Shown piece after piece: positions 47,191-57,270 of a stretch of 64,000 nucleotides of DNA. How positions within the stretch are numbered: the first letter of the stretch is position 1; every line of letters begins with the position of its first letter. The stretch comes from Effrenium voratum. Taxonomy: Eukaryota; Sar; Dinophyceae; Suessiales; Symbiodiniaceae. The notes under the pieces were generated by a model. That model did no database searches, had not been told where the DNA came from, and was given only the letters and a program-made list of their open reading frames with translations. A program made the position numbers and the translations under genes. The DNA is taken from the NCBI GenBank assembly GCA_963377175.1, contig CAUJNA010002157.1, positions 179,399-243,398 on the forward strand, in the 5' to 3' direction.

Positions 47191-47469
47191 CAGCAAGTTG
47201 CTGCTGTTCACAAGCTTTAGACATGCAATTACGGACGGCCCCCATATATAGATGCAAGCAATTGTCAAGGCGCACAAGCTGGCTGTCAGGCGTCATCACG
47301 TCATCTGAGGCTTCTCTGTGCTGGCCCGGCAGGAGTGTGTGTAGAAGGTGCAAAACCTACAGGGCTTGCTGCTCGCGGTGTGTCGAAGTAAACGTGATGC
47401 TTGGCACAGGAGTATGTTTCTGCACGTGCCCCTCAAACTGGCCAGAATGGACGAACAGCTACCAAGATC

Positions 47470-47625
47470 AACCCTGGACCTGTCCAGCGTCAGCGGCGAG
47501 TCTGGCGTGTTGAGACTTGGCGTGAGCTTGAGAAGCTGCGTTTTGAAGGCGCCGGTGCTGATCCCTTGCCATGACTTCCCAGACAAGGCCACGGCAAGCA
47601 CCACGTATGAGAACTTGGTCCCCAT
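47470..47625 (-). CDS. antisense candidate first exon with hydrophobic N-terminus
   Basis: ATG at 47625-47623 on minus opens MGTKFSYVVLAVALSGKSWQ, GISTGAFKTQLLKLTPSLNT, PDSPLTLD. CTGGACAG|GTCCAG near 47480 would be a GT donor. The N-terminus has a K then a YVVLAVAL core, like a short signal peptide or anchor. It may start a second antisense gene or be an internal exon. Confidence 0.4.
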
Positions 47626-47821
47626 TGTCGCCCTCAGCGCTTGGCAAAGGCCGCGCCGGCGCAACCTTCACATGGCTGCCCAGAGTGCACGCCCACGTCG
47701 GGATGTCTTTTTCAGAGGAAGCCTGAGAGAAGGCACGCGCGAGATCAGCAAGCAGATATCAAAAGCTGACTGCCCTGAGTGGCCCTTTGCAAGCTTTAGG
47801 CTTACGTGTCATTTCTCGGAC

Positions 47822-47987
47822 AGCGGCTGTGGGGCAACAATGTGATTGTCGGACGTTGCTTGAAGATCTTTTGGGGGGCCAAAAAAAAAAGGGCACTCAG
47901 GTCACTTGGCAGAATGGCAAATTTCGTAGCCTGTGTCAGCTTACTGAACGTGAAGCAGTCAATTCACATTGTCGCCCCACAGCCGCT
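47822..47987. repeat. 24-bp inverted repeat with a third partial copy
   Basis: Left arm 47822-47845 (AGCGGCTGTGGGGCAACAAT then GTGA) is complementary to right arm 47964-47987 with one mismatch. A partial copy of the right arm (TCGCCCCACAGCCGCT) follows at 48007-48022. CTCAGGTCACTTGGCAGA inside the loop recurs near 48052, so part of the structure is duplicated. Confidence 0.75.
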
Positions 47988-48999
47988 ACGCTCTGAAGGA
48001 ACATTCTCGCCCCACAGCCGCTGTTCGCAATTTTTTGCAAGTGTCTGGCACTCAGGTCACTGGCAGATTTCATACTCTGTGAGCAGATCTTCCAGCAACA
48101 GCCAGCGACAACATGCGACAATCCAAGCGATCAGCCAAGGCACAGTGCAGATCCTCTGATGACCTCCATCATTGCAGAGCCTACAGAAGAGGGTAGCGGT
48201 GGGTAACGGCTACTCCACTCTGAGTACGATTGGCATGCTACCAGCCTCCACCTGCTATCCAAGGCATTGCGCAACAGCGCCAACAGCAGTAACTCGACCA
48301 ACGTGTTGCCAAACGACTCACGAGAGAAAGCGACTTCAACAGGCTCCCGCCTCGCTGTCGCTGGAAACACAGCTGGAAGCGTGCACTAGGCGCTGGATCA
48401 CCGCCAGGGTGCTGGTAGCAGGAGATTTGAGTCTCAGCCACTTGCCCTCCTTGCCATCGTGACAGGGAAGATGTCTATGACTTGCTAGGAGTAGAGGCGT
48501 GCGGATAAATGTTTGCTTTAACATGCCCAGACCATGGTGAACAATCATGGGCAACTGTTCACCCTTGCCCTCTCAAGGTGCTGCAGTCCTTGGAGAAAAT
48601 GCGGACCCAATCCACCATGCTGGCCTTCACCACGTCACATCTGTGGTCGACTTTGGCGACAAGTGCTGGATGTTCACTTCTCCCGGCGCAGCGAGTGGGA
48701 ACTTCTCAGCCAGATACCTGGGCCATGAGTGTGAGCGGGCGCAAAATAATTAGGGACAATATGGGATAACTAGGGACAGACCGTAGTCAAGTTGACATGA
48801 CTCTGAAAGGCGGTTGCGAAACAGTTTTCACTTTGATAGTTAGTTACTGCTGGCGGAAGTCCACGGGGATACTGCAAAGCGACTTTAGTAGTTAGTTGCT
48901 GTTGGTAGGAGTTTCGCCAAGGCGGGCCTGAGGCTCTTCGAAACGTAGCAAAGCTTCTGAGTGCTTTTGCCCTGAGTGAGAAAATCCTGGATGTCTGGA

Positions 49000-49174
49000 A
49001 GCCAGGCAAACTTCCACAAAAGTTTCCTGGGCCGGGCGGCTCTCCGTAACCGGCCGGCAACTCACCATCGTAGCCGCTCAGCCAGGCAGAGAACCCGTCT
49101 AGCCACTCATCCTTCTCACTTCCCGGCTCCATCTCCGGCTCAAGCCCCTTCTTCTCTGCGGGCCCAGAAGCCAT
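49000..49174 (-). CDS. antisense candidate first exon at the junction with pol
   Basis: ATG at 49174-49172 on minus opens MASGPAEKKGLEPEMEPGSE, KDEWLDGFSAWLSGYDGELP, AGYGEPPGPGN, acidic and protein-like. It stays open further but bias fades near 49020. It starts within about 20 bp of where recognisable + strand pol begins, so the foreign/pol junction probably lies at 49175-49195. Confidence 0.45.
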
Positions 49175-49189
49175 TGCGGCACGAATGAG

Positions 49190-49689
49190 AAGTTGTACAC
49201 TGGAATCCCGTGTCTGTGGATGACTGGTATCGCATTGGAGTTTGGTTGGGCAAGTCACTCAGCAGCGCCGAGCACTACATTGGGACGCCTGCGGGAGTGA
49301 GATGGTGCAGATCAATTTGGAGGAGAGCTGAGAAGATGAGGTGGGACATGAAGTACCTGAACAAGATGGCCAAGAGGACCTGGCCTGAAACCCCCAGCAG
49401 GAGCAAGGTCTACATCACTGTGGACAGGCAATACAAATATGGCCAGACACGAAATTGCCCGGGTTGTCATGCTGAATACGATTATAGCAGCCCGCACGCT
49501 GCAGAGTGCAAGGAGCGGTTTGCTAAGCTGATTGATGAAGAGAACAAGGTTAAGCGAGTCATACCGTTCTGCAAAGCCTGCAGAGCTGGCGCCGCCGCCT
49601 CAGCAATCTGCAGGACCTCAGGACGAGCCTCAGGAAGCGACAGAAATCAGTTGGTGTTGAGGAGATTGATCCAAATGCTGAGAAGCTGA
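49190..49689 (+). pseudogene. copia pol: integrase-end/RT linker
   Basis: The + frame reads HWNPVSVDDWYRIGVWLGKS, LSSAEHYIGTPAGVRWCRSI, RRAEKMRWDMKYL and then RNCPGCHAEYDYSSPHAAEC with KERFAKLIDEE. The W-x-x-G-V-W-L-G-K-S / E-H-x-I-G-T-P pattern and the C-x-x-C...H-x-x-x-C group are what I recall between integrase and reverse transcriptase in dinoflagellate copia elements. Nothing upstream continues the integrase, so the polyprotein is cut off here. The frame ends with a shift near 49560-49690. Confidence 0.75.
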
Positions 49690-49739
49690 AGTTGTGCGTT
49701 TGGCTTCAGATGTCATGTCTGAAGAGCAGATTGGAGGCA

Positions 49740-50330
49740 GACCCCACTGCACGTCATTGCCAACAAGGTTTATGACGAGAGAACTGGACTTCCTCTACAT
49801 CCTGACAAAGCTCAAGCTGGGAGAAACCATGAACTGACCTTACGGATCGGTTCAATGTCAAGACTGACATTACCAGGCAGAGGGCCAAGGAATTGGGCCT
49901 GAAGCTGGTGTGGAAGCCCAAAAGAGATTAACGGTGACCCCGATGCTGCGCGAAGCAGGCTAGGTGCACAAGAAGTGAACACATACAAGCGAGGGGATGT
50001 GTTGCAGGGCACTCCACCTCTCATGGTTCACCGATTGCTGGTGGTGGCGGCCACTCGCAAAGCAAACAGGAGAGACTATGACATGCTTATTGCGAGGTAG
50101 TTGCATTTTCCAGCCTCCTCGTAGTATGTATTGTATGAAGATGATGATGTGATTTGGCTTTTGAACAAGGCAATGAGGTAGTCCTGGACGTTCATGGAGA
50201 TGATTTCCTGGCTGTTGGATCAGCCCAGGACCTGAAGAAGCTGGACAAGCTGATGGGTGAAAACTATGAGGTAAAGATCTTGCCAAACCTCACATTTCGG
50301 CGGTGAGGTGGATCATGGAATGCACCTTCA
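49740..50330 (+). pseudogene. copia reverse transcriptase, fragmented
   Basis: Pieces in changing frames include VYDERTGLPLHPDKAQAG, VNTYKRGDVLQGTPPLMVHR then LLVVAATRKANRRDYDMLI, DDDVIWLLNKAM, and VVLDVHGDDFLAVGSAQDLK then KLDKLMGENYEVKILPNL. The HGDDF carries the paired catalytic aspartates of RT. Between VIWLLNKAM and VVLDVHGDDF the middle of the palm is deleted. Stops and at least two frameshifts make it nonfunctional. Confidence 0.8.
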
Positions 50331-51080
50331 CAGGATGATCAGGTGGACGCCGGATGGAGTCACTTGAGAAGCTGATAAGAAGTGCAGCAAAATCATAGTC
50401 GACGAACTGGGACTTGCTGGTACAGCTGGAGTTGAAACCCCAGCATCGAAAGCGACAGGAGAAGGAGTCCGAGACAGAGATGAACTTGATACGGCCAAGT
50501 TTCGACGATTGGCTGGTGCCTTGTTGTACCTGTCTTTGCATCGTCCGAGTATACAATTCGCAGTTTCACAGGTGGTGGAAGGAATGCAGTCTCCTACAAC
50601 TCTGCATTGGCTTCGACTTAAACGAGGTGGACGCCATATTGCAAAGTATCCCAAGGAGACATACTTGTGCAGCTATCAGAGTGTGCCACCACGACTTTGT
50701 GACTTTGTGATGCAGACTGGGCGACATGCAAGGAAACGAGGCGCTCAATTTCCGCAATGCGCATCAAGTATGGTAAACATTTGCTGGACTCATCATGTGG
50801 TAATCTCTCATTGCTTTGAGTTCAGGAGAATCCGAATTTTACGCACTTGTCAGAGGCGCGGGGTGTGGATTGCAGGCGAGTCAGATTGTGAACTTTCTGG
50901 TCGATGATCGCGAGTTGGTCTTGCTTTCAGACTCAAGTCCAGAGGAATGGCCAACTGTCGAGGACGTGGCAAAGTGAAGCATCTTTCGATGAAACACCAG
51001 CTTGAGGTTGAGGTTGTGGGCACGAGGTTGCGGCCAATTGAACAGAGCGTTGCAGCAGCGGTGATTTTGTGCAACATTCG
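50331..51080 (+). pseudogene. copia RT end and RNase H, fragmented
   Basis: ELDTAKFRRLAGALLYLSLH, RPSIQFAVSQVVEGMQSPTT, LHWLRLKRGGRHIAKYPKET, YLCSYQSVPPRLCDF is the classic copia connection/RNase H start. It is followed in other frames by SLIALSSGESEFYALVRGAG, CGLQASQIVNFLVDDRELVL and RGRGKVKHLSMKHQLEVEVV. SSGE-E-YAL and the H-L-x-x-K-H-x-W/Q motif are the RNase H hallmarks. Several frameshifts are visible (near 50710, 50790 and 50930). Confidence 0.85.
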
Positions 51081-51126
51081 AGGAGCTGATGCGTAGCCGA
51101 CTGAGGACAGGTTAGCAGTTTTCGGC

Positions 51127-51312
51127 TTGGCTGGAATGCTTATGTGGCTTTTCATGTTTGCAGCGCTTGCCATTGGATTATGGTGGGTTCAGTCATGGAG
51201 GGGGAGATCCAGGCCGAGATCTTCGTTGACTGAGCAGATTACAATTGAGCAAACTGACACAGAAGCCAGTGCAAGCTCGTTGCGCCGCAGATTTGGCAGG
51301 CATATAATATAG
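51127..51312 (+). CDS. element 3' segment with a membrane-like helix
   Basis: The frame MLMWLFMFAALAIGLWWVQS then WRGRSRPRSSLTEQITIEQT has one strong hydrophobic segment followed by a basic stretch, and stops at 51312. It lies between RNase H and the next open block and may be the polyprotein tail or a small extra ORF of the element. Confidence 0.4.
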   Translation: MAGMLMWLFMFAALAIGLWWVQSWRGRSRPRSSLTEQITIEQTDTEASASSLRRRFGRHII

Positions 51313-51447
51313 GAGCTCACGTCGGGCAAGGCGTGAACCTGAAGTTGAGCCTACACAAGGATCAACGGCAAGTGGATCGGGAGAGACTCTGCTCAGGCCG
51401 GATCACTTCGATCCAAGAAGCCTTGGGAGCCGCCACCGTCGCTGGAG

Positions 51448-51717
51448 TTGCGATATGAGGTGTTGCGATGCTTGCTATATGCAGTGCTGCGTGATGGACT
51501 TCTCGCAGCGGGATTGACAACGCAAGGTGATCGCGAGGCACTTGTGCAGAGCTTGGCGCGAGTTTGGAGGTGCGCCACAGCTAGGCAGCGCAGGTACTTT
51601 TTGTTCCTGTTCAGGAGGATTCGTGCCAGGCCTGAAGGGAGGAACATAGAAGACTCAATCAGTGTTTGGATTGAGCAAAATGATCCCAGACTTGATCAGC
51701 ATAGGCGGTCAAGCTAG
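51448..51717 (+). CDS. element 3' terminal ORF, Arg-rich helical
   Basis: The frame MRYEVLRCLLYAVLRDGLLA, AGLTTQGDREALVQSLARVW, RCATARQRRYFLFLFRRIRA, RPEGRNIEDSISVWIEQNDP ends 45 bp before the right LTR. It is intact and protein-like. By position it is the C-terminal end of pol or a separate element ORF. No known domain recognised. Confidence 0.5.
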   Translation: MRYEVLRCLLYAVLRDGLLAAGLTTQGDREALVQSLARVWRCATARQRRYFLFLFRRIRARPEGRNIEDSISVWIEQNDPRLDQHRRSS

Positions 51718-51753
51718 CATGATTTGCACTTTAGCCATTGAACAGGCTATAGC

Positions 51754-51762
51754 GTGGAGGGG
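51754..51762 (+). promoter_or_regulatory. polypurine tract
   Basis: GTGGAGGGG directly abuts the TG of the right LTR, as expected for second-strand priming. Confidence 0.7.
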
Positions 51763-51964
51763 TGTCACGGATACTAGCTTGTTTGTTGTGCACAGATGTA
51801 CATGCAGGTAGTAGTGCTGACACCATGTTTGAAGGGCTAGTGATGAGCCTTGTGAAGTGGTTGTGTGAATACATGGCCATGGCTCAAGAGCCTCTTTCAG
51901 CATTGCTTGCACATAGACACTTGTGCGCCAAGCGGGAACAAACAGCGGTCCGTGCTCTGTTTCA
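51763..51964 (+). repeat. right LTR
   Basis: 202 bp, TGTCACGG...CTGTTTCA. It carries an extra TGTTT relative to the left LTR. Confidence 0.9.
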
Positions 51965-51969
51965 ATTCC
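51965..51969. repeat. right target site duplication
   Basis: ATTCC, versus ATTCT on the left. Confidence 0.65.
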
Positions 51970-54967
51970 ACTTGGGTTGGGGTCTGAAGGTCAATCCGTG
52001 GCTCCACGGGCGACCAAAAAGAAAGGATATTGGGGACGGCTCCAAACGACACCAGGGAGCCAAACATCAGTTGTAGGGTTTCCCCTTCGCTGCCACATCG
52101 CAAACTGCTGCAATCAACCTCGTCTTCAGGACAACGAGTTCAAGTCCTCGAGGATGAATTGGGGCAGCAAGCTGCAGGCGGGATCAAAATCTGCCCATCC
52201 TGGTGTTTGTGCAGTCAAAGGGGTGGCTGCTATTTGCATGTCCCCAGCGGAGCGCAAAGAACTTGTCAGGCGGGTGCAGCATGTGTCGCGTTGTTTGCCT
52301 TCTGTCCATCGGCCTGCTGGCAAGGCAGACGCTGACCAGCGTCGAACTCAGTTTCCGGACGGGGGGCAGATCAGAACATGTGTGCCCAATTCCCAATTTC
52401 TGAGTCATGCCAGCATATAAGGCTTTCACACAGGCATCCAACGCTGATGGCTCCACAATAGCTGGCTCGCAGTTGCCTTTGCGATTCCATTCAATGTCGT
52501 GGCGGGCAGCTGTGAACCGTAGAGCCTCGCTGCCTGATATTGGCCTGGAGGCTGTGCTTCTGTGCCTTGGAGATTCGTCAATGATAGGGCCTACATTTTT
52601 TTGGAAAAAGGACACCAATCGGTCACGGCACCGTTGCCATACATGGCATTCTTTTTGTGACCCATGATAGCAGGACGCCGTGGTTGTCAGATCGGATGTA
52701 GCTTTGCTGTTGGGCTCCCTTGGTAGGCTTCCTTGCTTGTATGCCCCCATTACGGATTAGGGGATGCGGCTCAGGGTGCCTGCGCAAGTTCAGAGCCTGT
52801 CTTGATCAGATGGTACTGGCCAGTGCAGTCAGGATCACTTGCAAGGATGGGACCCTACGCATTCAGCACAATCTGGAACACGATCGTTTCAAGCAAACCC
52901 TGGGAGGTGCACACATATGTGTACATGTGTACACATATATGTAATACTTGTGTATATTCACTCACAAACTTATTGTGATGTATTGTTATGTTTGAAGAAC
53001 AACTCACTCGTTTACAGGCTTGCAATGCTCTAAGGCTGTAGTTTCCCTCGCCCCAGGTGGCAGCAAGAGGAGCGCAGCAGGAAGGTTCTGCAACAGGAGG
53101 CTTGCTCGCCATCAAATTTTGCAGGGTGCTGGTTTGCAGTGGCTTGGGCCATCTCAAAGGACGTTGGGTCAGAATGTCCGGCAGGCTGTTGGGAACTCGC
53201 TAGATTTCCTAACAACCACATAAAAAACTACCTCTTCCGTGTTCCGTAGGACAACCGCATATTTCTTGCCAGATACTACTTCAGAGCCATTGCCAGGGAA
53301 GCCATAGCAGCCTAGTAGTGACTATTAGTGGCTATTGACGGCCAGAACGGGCCACCAAGCACCATGGGCCCCTCAACCTTTCGTGCCATCCGCTTTGGAT
53401 CAGTTTAGACTCTCAGATATACAGCCGAAAGCTTGATCATCACAAATTCTCGTATTTAACCGAGATCCAGAGCAAGCTTCAAATGAAATCAAGCAGCGTA
53501 GCTCATGACGCCACACATTTCAGTGGACGACATCCAACATGTAGAGGCGACTTCAACAAGTCTGCAAATGACATGCAGCTGTTCCGGAAAGCGACACTCG
53601 CACAGAGCACATTTCTCAGTAATAAGCACCCTAAGCATTTGGACGTAAGATAGCCGCACTGAAACAGGCAGTATATGTGATTTCCTTTAAAGACCATGTA
53701 AAGCTTGGGATTGGAAGCTTGAATCATCAACCATGACCTGGAAAGAAACATAGCATCGAGATTCAGATTGGGCTGCTCATTGCAAGTGCTGCCTACAAGA
53801 AATTTGGATCTGCGTCGGAAGTAGGACCCCCCGATGCTTTGGGGGGATTCTATCAGAACCCTGCAGCAGAGACAGAAACAGTCTCACATGAACAACCCAA
53901 CAATCATCAAAGCGCATCAATGCATGGGTTCCATGCGAGCATTTTGGAGAATGAGATGTGTGCCATGCGAGGAGGGCGCTTGCCCAAGAGGTACTTTTTC
54001 CCGCTCGGCGGCTCTGAGTGTTTTTCCCGCTTGACAAACCCCGCCGGGCCCAGGATCATTTGGGCTGTGCCTTTGGCCATCTCTCTGGGTTTGAGTTTTG
54101 TTGCATTTACCTGTCTTAAATGAACGGGGCGCCTCCCATTCGTTGAGAGAAAAACCATGCCACCAGTTGGGCTACGGTCTCAAATCAGGTCCATGCCCGA
54201 AGCATGATGTGCATGTGCTCAATGACTCAGATGCAGCGCAAGTTCAACGAGGAGCAAGCCAGGCATGCCGAGGCTGGGATGTGGGCAGTTGCGAGATGAT
54301 GCAAGATGTAGTTGACTTGGTTTGCGTGCTTGGATTTACCGCGTCCCAACTCATTTCAACACTGTATTGGTTAAAGTCAAGGTTAAAGAATCTTTTCTGC
54401 TTGCGTGCTTAATCAAGGGGGTAGCCGTGAGAAACTGTTGCGCAAGACACCAGCGATGCGATACACAAGTGTTGAATCAGCAATCAATGGGGCCCCCTAT
54501 ATATATGCACATGAACAAGGATTAAGCATCGCACATCGCCTTTGGAGCTGTATCTTCGTTGTCAGAGGCCTATGGAGTTCTGATCGACGCTGCTTTTGGA
54601 GGTTCCAAGCTACTTCAAGGTCTTGTTCCAACCATCCAGTACATCCCCTTGAGTGCGGGTTCCTTGCGTGAATGTATTCCGCAAGGGGCCTCTCTTTTTG
54701 GATAGCACTGAAAGGAAATAAACAATGACACCAATGGACCCTACTCTCAACCCTGGATCAAGCAACCTTGGCAGATTCCCGTCATTCTGGACCCATACAG
54801 GAAGACACCTTGTCAGAACCCCCATCATTTTGTAAAATGCAGCCAGCCAACCCTAAGAAGCAAAACAAAATAGGCCCCACACATGTCCACCATATTCTCC
54901 ACGCCTCCACACCCCCTCTCCAATACCCCCTTTGGTGGAATGGTCCTGTAATGTATGCATCGCGTCA
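51970..54967. other. no convincing gene in 3 kb
   Basis: Open frames on both strands near 52184-52750 are the most protein-like (minus: SEALRFTAARHDIEWNRKGN, PSALDACVKALYAGMTQKLG), possibly a retroelement remnant, but no motif confirms it. A near-palindromic ACATATGTGTAC/GTACACATATATGT lies at about 52913-52942. Confidence 0.35.
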
Positions 54968-55445
54968 TCCCTCCCCCTCCTGTTCCTGCTCCCCCTCCTC
55001 CCCCTCCTCCCCCTCCTCCCCCTCCTCCCCCCTCCTCCCCCTCCTCCCCTCCTCCTCCTCCCCCTCCCCTCCTCCCCCTCCCCCCTCTCCCCCTCCCCCT
55101 CCTCCCCCTCCTCCCCCTCCTCCCCCCCTCCTCCCTCCTCCTCCCCCTCCTCCCTCCTCCCCTCCCCCTCCCTCCCCCCCCCTCCCCACTCCCCTCCCCC
55201 TCCTCCCCTCCTCCCCCTCCCCCCTTCCCTCCTCCCCCTTCCCTCCTCCCCCTCCTCTCCCCTTCCTCCCCCCCCCCTCCCTCCTCCCCCCTTCCCCCCT
55301 TCCCCCTCCGCCTCCCCCCCCCCTCCCCCTCCCCTCCCCCTCCTCCCCCTCCTCCCCCTCCTTTCCTCCCCCTCCTTCCCCTCCTCCCCCCTTCCCTCCT
55401 GCTCCTCCTCCCCCTCCTTTCCTCCCCCTCCCTGTTCCCTCCCTT
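54968..55445 (+). repeat. pyrimidine-only CCCCTCCT tract, about 480 bp
   Basis: Almost uninterrupted C/T sequence of CCTCCCC and TCCTCCCC units. It ends 15 bp before a CAG acceptor and a coding exon. Poly-Pro/Ser or poly-Gly/Arg frames are artefacts. Confidence 0.95.
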
Positions 55446-55462
55446 TGGGCGTTGCACGTCAG

Positions 55463-55550
55463 GAGGGCAGGCGCCGCAAAGACGAGGAGCGGCAGCAGGT
55501 GGCGGCACTGGAGCACAGCCTGGTGCAGCAGGTGCCGGAGACGACAGGGC
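55463..55550 (+). CDS. exon 1 of coiled-coil gene series
   Basis: After GCACGTCAG the frame reads EGRRRKDEERQQVAALEHSL then VQQVPETTG. It is strongly GC3-biased, charged and helical. The CAG sits right after the long pyrimidine tract, as a 3' splice site should. It probably shares a gene with the similar exons to about 61.5 kb. Confidence 0.6.
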
Positions 55551-56000
55551 TTTCAGTGGGATGCGAGATACTCCGCGAAAACCCGCTTTTGCTTCAGTTT
55601 TCTTGGGCGGTTGGGGGGGGGGTTCAAGGCATTCGGTGTGAGTTGTGGCTATGGTTCCTTCCATTTGGGATGGATATTGGCGAATCGTCTCTTGGCTCTC
55701 GCCCCGCCGATTCAGCTGATTTTCTGGTGATCTTGCGCTGCTTGTCGCAAGGAGCCCTGTTAGCGGGGGACGCCCCAACGCATGTTTTGGATGGCTTTCG
55801 GTTTTAGGTCGCGGCCGCAGCCGCGACCTTTTTCATCATCGATACCGTTCATCCAGTGCGCATTTTTGTTGAGGGTACCTTGTTCAGCTTGGGTGAACGG
55901 GAAACCAAAAGGAACGTCATTTTTTTGGGGATCTCCCTGTTTTGACAAATACCCAGCTGGATTCCACTGGGACCATTCTTGGTTCCTTCTTGTGAGGCAG

Positions 56001-56089
56001 AGATCGAAAAGGCACGGCAGGAGGAGGCGGAAGGCCGGCGCCGGAGAAAGCAGCAGGAGCGCCCGACTCCTGACGCGACGTGGCGTGGG
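56001..56089 (+). CDS. exon of coiled-coil gene series
   Basis: AEIEKARQEEAEGRRRRKQQ then ERPTPDATWRG, ending at TGG|GTAATG, a plausible GT donor; without splicing TAA follows. Charged, helical, GC3-rich. Confidence 0.6.
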
Positions 56090-56092
56090 TAA

Positions 56093-57197
56093 TGTGTACT
56101 CGTCTGTCCACGAACATGGAAGCTGACTCAGGGGTCCTGGAAGACGATTTTCCTTTCAAAGGGACCTTCTGGTGGGTTCCATGTTGGTGGACAGGAGGGT
56201 AGTTGTTTGGGATTAAGAGGGATAACATCAGGACATCGCATCACAATTGGACTTTTATTTACCCTCCAAATGGTTTGCAAGCGAGTCCGCCAGTGTCAGC
56301 ATCACCTCCCGTCAGTTTTTGGAAAACGGCATAGCGTGGCCATGGCCCGCCCTTTGCTAGACACGCTGAGAGCAAGTTGCAGGTGGCTCGACGCATCAAT
56401 ATTTTTACCCCTTGTGGTAAAGGGGATGACATGGGGACTCACAAATGCACACTAAAAGGATTTAAAGGGGGTTACTCATTAAGGCACAGTTCAGAATCAC
56501 CGTGGCTTATTTGCTGCTTTGTGGTTGAGACCGGACTGTCCGATCTTGCCCTACCAAGTTCCCATGCTCAACGGGATGTTCAAGCGACCGGATCCCATGG
56601 CCCGATCGACACGCCACCAGGCCCTGTTGCTCGGACCTTTGAATTCAGCGTCTTCCGAAGCTGCTGCTCCGGTGCTGCGGGGAACCTTTTATTGTGGCAG
56701 CATCGGACCCTAAAACGCCCTGGCAAGGTAGGCCTTTGGTCTTTTTCCCTCCAGCGTGAGAGTAGATCGCACACTTTCCGTTATGTTTTTCGGCAGTCTC
56801 CCCGCGTCGTTTGAGGTTTTGAGGTTTCGAGGGAAAGGAGGCCAGGGACGCACCATGACTCTACTTTTTCACCCAACTCTAGGTACTGTCACAGATACTG
56901 TGTTTTTTTTTTGGGGGGGGGAGGTGGGAGGGAGGGGGGTTTGGTTTGGCCCAACCAGACAATCCCTCTGGATTGGAGGCACCCTATCCCAGGGCCCCTG
57001 AATTGGTGGTTTCGTGCTTTGGTACGCTGAGTCTGTCTTCTTTTGAGTGTATCCCCTTTCTTTCGTTTTTTTTGTGTGGGGGGTGGGGTGGGGTCTGCCT
57101 TCTTTAACCGACATGTTTGTGTGTATGGGGGGGGGGGCTGGGGGCAGGCTCCCCTAAAAGACACACCTAGGTGTGTATCTGTGTGGCATCCTTCCAG
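56093..57197. other. intron-like DNA
   Basis: Lower-GC DNA with G and T homopolymers near 56899-56920. No convincing exon. Confidence 0.4.
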
Positions 57198-57270
57198 GAG
57201 ATGGCGAAGCAGATGGCTGATGCTGCCAAGGAGGCGCAGGAGAAGAAGGCGCCGGAAAGGAAGGGGAGAC
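57198..57270 (+). CDS. exon of coiled-coil gene series
   Basis: After CCTTCCAG the frame reads EMAKQMADAAKEAQEKKAPE then RKG. It is helix-forming, Ala/Glu/Lys-rich and GC3-biased. Confidence 0.6.

Larger units (their letters stand above)
41453..51969 (+). mobile_element. LTR retrotransposon, Ty1/copia type, decayed, with an antisense insert
   Basis: Seen directly: direct repeats 41458-41654 and 51763-51964 with TG...CA ends (8 substitutions and one 5-base indel); ATTCT before and ATTCC after them, a 5-bp duplication with one mismatch; a primer-binding-like TGGTAGCGGAGC directly after the left repeat; a purine tract GTGGAGGGG directly before the right one; and copia RNase H motifs upstream of that tract. 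The order and strand agree with a + strand element. Internal length is about 10.1 kb, but only the last 2.5 kb is recognisable pol. No gag, protease or integrase core is seen. The remaining 7.5 kb carries antisense coding blocks. Stops and frameshifts show the element is dead. Confidence 0.88.

Noticed and set aside
54768..55807. Pro-rich 320-codon and Gly/Arg-rich 317-codon frames
   Set aside because: Pyrimidine-tract artefact; only the block from 55463 has natural composition.
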